A stretch of 64,000 nucleotides of DNA from Desulfoscipio geothermicus DSM 3669 (GTDB lineage: Bacteria > Bacillota > Desulfotomaculia > Desulfotomaculales > Desulfallaceae), in NCBI RefSeq assembly GCF_900115975.1, contig NZ_FOYM01000012.1, positions 1-64,000 of the forward strand, given 5' to 3'. The notes under the pieces were generated by a model. The model did no database searches. It was given only the letters and a program-made list of their open reading frames with translations, and was not told where the DNA came from. The translations under genes and the position numbers were made by a program. This document shows positions 59,299 to 64,000 of the stretch, piece by piece. Position 1 is the stretch's first letter, and the number at the start of each line of letters is the position of its first letter.

Positions 59299-59907
59299 AT
59301 GAAAAATTATCATTTAGTTAATGAAAAAATGCGCCTGATTGAAAACCTCACCGGCGTAAATTCCTCCAAGCTGAATTATTACCTGGAAGTCAAGAAAAGT
59401 AACGATGAAATTATCAAGCAAAACAACCGTTTGGAAATTATCCACCAGATAATTAAAGATATCAATATAGATATGTCGCTGACGGACATCATCCAGCGGG
59501 TTTACGACCGCCTGCCGCTGGTAATACGCTGTGATTTCCTGGGACTGGCGCTCATGCAAAGCGATCACGAGTTAATTATGACGGCCATGATTCCCTCCTG
59601 TGACTGCACGGGCCGCCCGGTACCCTTCAAGTCCCTGCTCTGGCGTGCCGTCCGGGAAAGAGAAAGCAAGGTGTACTCGCTCGACGAAGAAGACCGTATG
59701 CTTCACAATTGCCCGCCGATAAAAAAACTGGACCTGACCTCCCTGGCCCTGGACCCGCTGATTGTCAAGGGCAATGTCATCGGGGTGCTGATGACCGGCA
59801 GCAGTAAAGACAACGCCTATACGGAAGACGAAGTGAAATTTACCCGCCAGTTGGCCGACCAGCTGGCCATCTGTATTGAAAATGCCCGCTCTACGAGCAA
59901 ATTTTGA
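59299..59907 (+). CDS. GAF-domain half of a frame-split sensor kinase
   Basis: 202 residues: an N-terminal helical segment (about 1-45), then a GAF domain (about 46-195) with IIPSCDCTGRPVPF-like MIPSCDCTGRPVPFKSLL, HNCPPIKKLDLTS and NVIGVLMTGSSKDNAYTEDE. The end is abnormal. After CIENAR the frame gives STSKF and a stop, whereas one frame over the DNA reads LYEQILKSKLEWEETFKALT, the natural continuation into the PAS kinase that follows. One missing base (about 59890) would join the two. So this is probably the first part of a single GAF-PAS-HisKA kinase gene, broken by a mutation, a sequencing error or a recoding site. Confidence 0.85.
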   Translation: MKNYHLVNEKMRLIENLTGVNSSKLNYYLEVKKSNDEIIKQNNRLEIIHQIIKDINIDMSLTDIIQRVYDRLPLVIRCDFLGLALMQSDHELIMTAMIPSCDCTGRPVPFKSLLWRAVRERESKVYSLDEEDRMLHNCPPIKKLDLTSLALDPLIVKGNVIGVLMTGSSKDNAYTEDEVKFTRQLADQLAICIENARSTSKF

Positions 59908-60974
59908 AAAGCAAACTGGAATGGGAAGAAACTTTCAAGGCCCTCACCGACCCGATTTTGCTGCTTGACCGGCACCATAACATCATCCGCTGTAACAACC
60001 GCCTGGATGATTTACCGGGCAAAAATTACGGGGACCCGCAAAAGAGCAAATGTTATCGTTATGTATGGGGCCACGAAAATAAGTGTGAAAATTGCAAGTT
60101 GGACGAAGTGTACGAAAACCAGGCCCCCGCTTACCACCGCGTGCAGCTGGAATCGGGAAAAACTTACGATGTTTATTACTACCCGGTATTTAACGTTAAC
60201 CAGGAAATATATTCCGTGATCCAACACATCAAGGATGTCACGGAACAAATTAAAATAGAGGCCCAGCTCATGCAGTCCGGCAAGCTGGCCGCCATCGGAG
60301 AAATGGCCGCCGGGGTGGCCCACGAATTAAACAGTCCCATGACCGTAATCATCGGCAATTCCCAGATGATTATGCGGGACGGCGGTATCGATCAAAACAA
60401 TGCCGACCTATTGGAAGATATTGTAAACTGCGGCCTGCGCTGCAAAAAAATCATCCAGAACCTGTTGACCTTTTCCCGCCAGGATCAGCGCCCCATGTCC
60501 CGCACCAGCCTGAACAAGGTGGTGGAAAGGGTTTTAAGCTTGATTCAGTACCAGATCAACCGCAACAACGTAGACATAGAACTGGACCTGGACCCAAAGC
60601 TGCCGGACGTGTTGGCCAACGAACACCAGTTGGACCAGGTGCTGATCAATTTGCTGCTCAACGCCCGGGACGCCCTGGAGAATAACCCGGGAGAGAAAAA
60701 AATCTTCATTTCCACCGGCTTGCGCCGGGCCGAAGAAGGCGCCTCGGTAGTGGCCACGGTCACCGACAACGGCGAAGGAATACTACCCGAAAACATCATG
60801 AAGATTTTCAACCCCTTCTTTACCAGCAAGGAAGCCACCCGGGGCACCGGATTGGGTTTATCGGTGAGCCTGGGCATAGCCGAAGCCCATGGGGGAACTA
60901 TCGAAGTGGTCAGCAAACCGGGCCGGGGCAGCAGTTTCACCCTGGCAATTCCGGTGGATTGCCCGGAAAATTAA
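59904..60974 (+). CDS. PAS-domain sensor histidine kinase (second part of the split gene)
   Basis: 356 residues. The PAS domain (about 5-112) carries an unusual cysteine set, CYRYVWGHENKCENCK (Cx10CxxC). Then come HisKA with the phospho-acceptor His in GVAHELNSPMTVIIGN (about 140) and HATPase_c (about 235-352) with NLLLNARDALE, TDNGEGILPENI and GTGLGLSVS. There is no membrane segment, so it is a cytosolic sensor. It begins at a TTG overlapping the stop of the GAF part, and the upstream sequence in this frame matches a kinase linker, supporting an original fusion. The response regulator follows 18 bases later. Confidence 0.9.
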   Translation: MKSKLEWEETFKALTDPILLLDRHHNIIRCNNRLDDLPGKNYGDPQKSKCYRYVWGHENKCENCKLDEVYENQAPAYHRVQLESGKTYDVYYYPVFNVNQEIYSVIQHIKDVTEQIKIEAQLMQSGKLAAIGEMAAGVAHELNSPMTVIIGNSQMIMRDGGIDQNNADLLEDIVNCGLRCKKIIQNLLTFSRQDQRPMSRTSLNKVVERVLSLIQYQINRNNVDIELDLDPKLPDVLANEHQLDQVLINLLLNARDALENNPGEKKIFISTGLRRAEEGASVVATVTDNGEGILPENIMKIFNPFFTSKEATRGTGLGLSVSLGIAEAHGGTIEVVSKPGRGSSFTLAIPVDCPEN

Positions 60975-60992
60975 CAAGGGGGTGTACCGTAC

Positions 60993-62546
60993 TTGGCTCC
61001 TGGTGAAAATATTTTAGTTATCGACGATGAAATGGAAGTGGGAACTTTTTTCCGCCGGTTGCTGGAGCGCAAGGGGTTTAACGTCAGCACGGCCTATACC
61101 GGCAGTGACGCCGTCAAACTAATCAACTCCACCGGTTTTTCGGTGGCCTTAATAGACTTGAAACTGCCCGACGCCAACGGACTGGACCTCCTGCAGCACC
61201 TGAAAAGCAGACAGCCCGAATGTGAGGCCATCATCATGACGGGTTACGGCACCACCCGAACCGCCGTCAAAGCGATTCAACTCGGGGCCTTTGATTATAT
61301 AGAAAAACCCTTTGAGGATATTACCGAAGTGGAGGAGCTGATCGCCAAGGCTTTGGAATACGGACGCCGGGTAGCGGGAAAAAACGCCGGCCAGCCGGAA
61401 TGGCTGACCACCGCGGAGCGCATCGGTTTTGTGGTGGGCAACACCCCCAAAATGCTGCGTCTGGCCACCGTGGCGGATAAAATAGCCCGTAAAAACATAA
61501 ACGTCTTAATTCAGGGGGAAACGGGCACGGGCAAAGAAGTGCTGGCCCGGTTTATACACGCAGCCAGCCAGCGAAGCGAACAGACCTTTATTCCGGTAAA
61601 CTGCGGGGCCCTGCCCGAAAACCTGCTGGAAAGCGAACTTTTCGGCCATGAGAAAGGCGCTTTTACCGGCGCCACCAGCCAGCGGCGCGGCATTTTTGAA
61701 ATTGCCGACAACGGCACCCTGTTCCTGGACGAGATCGGCGAAGCCAGTTTGCCCATCCAGGTAAAACTGTTACGGGTGCTGGAAACGGGAGAATTCTTGC
61801 GGGTGGGTGGGGAAAAACCTGTTAAAACCGACGTACGGGTAATTGCAGCCACCAACGTAAACCTGGAAAAAGCTGTACGGGAAAAACAATTTCGCGAAGA
61901 TCTTTTTTACCGCCTGGACGTGGTAAGGTTGGAACTACCTCCCTTACGGGAAAGGAAAGAGGACATCACCATGCTGGTGAATCACTTTATTTCCCGCCTG
62001 GCCCCCAAAGACGCCGAACCACTGCAGGTTTCCCCGGAAGCCATGCAGATGCTGCTTGAGTATAATTGGCCCGGCAATATCCGGGAACTGGTCAATATAG
62101 TGGACCAGATACTTGCGCTGTGTGACAGCAATATAATATTGCCCGCGCATTTGCCGGACAAGATTCTATCCACCGGCGGCGAACACTTTACCCCAACTGT
62201 GGGCATACCGGCGGGCAGTCACCGGGAAGACAATACCCCGCGAACGCTGGTGGAAATACTGAATGATATGGTAAATAATCCCAAGTTAATAAACACATTG
62301 AATCCGGGCAATGTACTACTAGCTTACCGTATTATCAAGCAAGTGGAAGAAAAAATCCTGGACCGCATGCGGCACCTTGACGTACCGGGTCCCCTGCCAC
62401 CCAGTTTGGCGGAGATCGAAGCGCAAACCATTACCCGCACCCTGGCTTATTACGAAGGTAACATAACCACCGCCGCACGGTCCCTGGGAATCGGCAGAAA
62501 TACGCTGTACAGGAAGATTAAAGAATACGATATTGAAACCAAGTAA
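60993..62546 (+). CDS. Sigma-54-dependent response regulator (NtrC/AtoC type)
   Basis: 517 residues in three domains. Receiver (about 1-125): phospho-acceptor Asp in VALIDLKLPDANGLD, DDE pocket near the N-terminus, Lys in DYIEKPFED. AAA+ activator (about 145-385): Walker A GETGTGKEV, the sigma-54 loop HEKGAFTGA, Walker B NGTLFLDEIGE. Fis-type HTH at the C-terminus (NITTAARSLGIGRNTLYRKI). TTG 60993 has GGGGGTG upstream. It should activate a sigma-54 promoter, probably for the dehydrogenase or oxidoreductase genes nearby, though I found no clear -24/-12 site. Confidence 0.95.
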   Translation: MAPGENILVIDDEMEVGTFFRRLLERKGFNVSTAYTGSDAVKLINSTGFSVALIDLKLPDANGLDLLQHLKSRQPECEAIIMTGYGTTRTAVKAIQLGAFDYIEKPFEDITEVEELIAKALEYGRRVAGKNAGQPEWLTTAERIGFVVGNTPKMLRLATVADKIARKNINVLIQGETGTGKEVLARFIHAASQRSEQTFIPVNCGALPENLLESELFGHEKGAFTGATSQRRGIFEIADNGTLFLDEIGEASLPIQVKLLRVLETGEFLRVGGEKPVKTDVRVIAATNVNLEKAVREKQFREDLFYRLDVVRLELPPLRERKEDITMLVNHFISRLAPKDAEPLQVSPEAMQMLLEYNWPGNIRELVNIVDQILALCDSNIILPAHLPDKILSTGGEHFTPTVGIPAGSHREDNTPRTLVEILNDMVNNPKLINTLNPGNVLLAYRIIKQVEEKILDRMRHLDVPGPLPPSLAEIEAQTITRTLAYYEGNITTAARSLGIGRNTLYRKIKEYDIETK

Positions 62547-62583
62547 CCGCACTCTTTCATATACCGCCGCCTTTGGGGGATAA

Positions 62584-62656
62584 GCAAAAAGGGGACTGGC
62601 TCTTTTTTCGCTTTTAAAAAAAAGTGCCAGTCCCCTTTTTTGCCTGTCCCCTTTTT
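62584..62656. repeat. Palindromic repeat, family A, copy at 62.6 kb
   Basis: GGGGACTGGCTCT and AGTGCCAGTCCCC around TTTTTCGCTTTTAAAAAAA, followed by a partial arm TGCCTGTCCCC (62641-62651). It lies between the response-regulator gene and the AOR gene and may help end the former's transcript. Confidence 0.85.
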
Positions 62657-62740
62657 GGTTTTTTATTTTAAGGAAATTATGCTACGCCATGGGCGGAGGC
62701 AAAATCCATCACCGGGGCCAGTTTTCGATATTATTTTTTA

Positions 62741-62776
62741 AAAAAACCCTGTCACGCATATGCTCGACAGGATTTT
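62741..62776 (-). terminator. Terminator of the AOR gene
   Basis: On the minus strand CCTGTC and GACAGG form a stem around GAGCATATGCGT, followed by GTTTTTTT, about 15 bases past the AOR stop codon. Confidence 0.85.
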
Positions 62777-62788
62777 TATCAATATATT

Positions 62789-64000
62789 TTAGAAGTTGAA
62801 TACTTCGTCCAATTCAGTGGTCAAAGTGAACATGGTGTTGTGGGGTGGCAGTTCTTCGTTGTAGAAGAACTCGGGCAGGCGGTCGTCAGCCTTGGTGAAT
62901 CCGGCTTTTTCGTTGAATTCCCGCTCATTCTTGAGTATACTCTTGCCAAGTACCACAACATCGTCAGTGGTCAGGCTGGTTCCGTACATTGCGTTAATCA
63001 TTTCAACCACTGTGGGCAATCCTTCCGGATTGTCAAGAACGGCAAAGGCAACAAACAGGCATAAACCGGTGGCGTCCACGGCAGCGGTTGCGATTTGCAG
63101 GTTCCTGGACAGGTCAACCTGGCCTTCGTCTTTTGTTGCATCAACATAGCCGCCTACCTTAAGAATGTTGGCGGTTACAGCGTAGCCGGCAGTGTGGTCC
63201 GCACCCATCGGGGTGGTGGCGTAGGTAACGCCGTTGCCGCGGCAGGAACGCGGGTCATAAGCCGGCATAGCCTGACCTTTAACAGCAGGTATTCTGGTAA
63301 CACCGTATAATTTGCCGGCAAATGTAGCTCCGGCGCCGATAATTCTTCCCAGAGGAGTACCGGTGCGTACTTCTTCCAGAGCCTTGATAGCGGCTTTTCC
63401 GTCACCGAATGGAATTACACCGGCTTCCATCAGTACGCCCAGGGTGGCTCCGGCTTCGATGGTATCCAGGCCGATGTCGTTGCAGAGCCAGTTCATCATG
63501 GCCACATCGTCAAGATCCCCGACCTCCAGGTTGGGTCCGAAAGCCCAGGCGGATTCATACTCAATGGGGGCGCAAACTTTGCCGTTAGGCATTGGATATA
63601 CGTTGGAGCAGCGCATTACGCATCCGGGATGGCATGCGTGGGTGGCTTTCCCGCCCCGGGCGGTGGCCACTTCAGCCAGTTTTTCTCCGGATACCTCGCT
63701 GGCCTTGTCGAAACGGCCAAACTTGAAGTTCCTGGTGGGCAGGGTACCGGCTTCGTTGATAATGTTCATCAGCACGTTGGTGCCGTAAGCGGGCAGCCCC
63801 TGGCCGCACACAGGGTGGTCCAGCAGTATCTTGGCAAATTTCTTGGCGGCATCTTTAAATTTCTCAGGATCCTTGACAGGAACGTCAAAGGTGCTTGGGC
63901 TGTCAATGACAATGGCTTTGAGGCCCTTGGAGCCCATTACGGCACCCAGGCCGCCGCGTCCGGCGTAACGGGATGCGTTTCCGTCGCCGTCGTTAGTGCC
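62789..64000 (-). CDS. Aldehyde ferredoxin oxidoreductase, C-terminal part (cut by window edge)
   Basis: A tungsten or molybdenum pterin enzyme that oxidises aldehydes to acids with ferredoxin, or reduces acids. The visible 403 residues run in frame to the window edge; the N-terminal domain is outside. Landmarks are RYAGRGGLGAVMGSKGLKAI, the 4Fe-4S region CHPGCVMRCSN, DTIEAGATLGVLMEAG and the C-terminal AVDATGLCLFVAF with the distal cysteine. The roughly 200 missing N-terminal residues are expected from family length. It converges on the dehydrogenase/two-component cluster; a shared aldehyde metabolism is plausible. Confidence 0.95.
   Translation of the reverse strand, partial: GTNDGDGNASRYAGRGGLGAVMGSKGLKAIVIDSPSTFDVPVKDPEKFKDAAKKFAKILLDHPVCGQGLPAYGTNVLMNIINEAGTLPTRNFKFGRFDKASEVSGEKLAEVATARGGKATHACHPGCVMRCSNVYPMPNGKVCAPIEYESAWAFGPNLEVGDLDDVAMMNWLCNDIGLDTIEAGATLGVLMEAGVIPFGDGKAAIKALEEVRTGTPLGRIIGAGATFAGKLYGVTRIPAVKGQAMPAYDPRSCRGNGVTYATTPMGADHTAGYAVTANILKVGGYVDATKDEGQVDLSRNLQIATAAVDATGLCLFVAFAVLDNPEGLPTVVEMINAMYGTSLTTDDVVVLGKSILKNEREFNEKAGFTKADDRLPEFFYNEELPPHNTMFTLTTELDEVFNF

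Overview
The window is about 64 kb of chromosome from an anaerobic, endospore-forming Firmicute, most likely a Peptococcaceae/Desulfotomaculum-type Clostridium relative. The evidence is a germination protease (gpr), two alpha/beta small acid-soluble spore protein genes, Firmicutes-type gene order, LL-diaminopimelate aminotransferase (DapL), a tungsten/molybdenum aldehyde:ferredoxin oxidoreductase and a sigma-54 activator. TTG starts are unusually frequent. No tRNA, rRNA, CRISPR array, complete insertion sequence or prophage was seen.

Layout. 0-5.8 kb: coiled-coil protein, coaD, rsmD, gpr convergent with a SASP gene, recG and rpmB. 5.9-10.9 kb: a minus-strand riboflavin operon (ribD-ribE-ribBA-ribH) ending in a nicotinate phosphoribosyltransferase gene, headed by a consensus promoter, FMN riboswitch and intrinsic terminator. 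11-17.7 kb: a glycine-betaine ABC transporter (plus) and a polar amino-acid ABC transporter (minus). 17.7-24 kb: a lysine-2,3-aminomutase remnant, acetyl-CoA synthetase, a GntR/RCK_C regulator with a COG3044-type ATPase, cheW, and two proteins of about 40 residues.

23.7-49 kb is the housekeeping core. It reads, from high to low coordinates, yicC-remA-gmk-rpoZ-coaBC // priA-def-fmt-DUF116-rsmB-rlmN-fhaA-fhaB-prpC-ftsW-pbp-prkC-rsgA-rpe. This is the Bacillus order with two changes: an actinobacterial-style FHA/SEDS/PBP block sits around the Ser/Thr kinase and phosphatase, and a block of about 3.7 kb (typA remnant, TetR, AcuA-like acetyltransferase, cysK, MarR, zinc/HTH protein) splits coaBC from priA. 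Lysine/meso-DAP genes (aminotransferase, dapL, dapF) follow at 46.8-50.2 kb.

50-64 kb: a nested palindromic-repeat cluster, a calcium-type P-ATPase, rqcH, a fumarylacetoacetate-hydrolase-family gene carrying a palindromic repeat inside its reading frame, an M42 peptidase, a second SASP, then an iron alcohol dehydrogenase with a GAF-PAS histidine kinase (frame broken by one base) and a sigma-54 response regulator. An AOR gene runs off the right edge. Three families of short palindromic repeats are scattered through intergenic spaces, and three decayed gene fragments (kamA, typA, histidine-kinase tail) were found outside annotated genes. All functions are read from sequence motifs and gene order; no searches were run.
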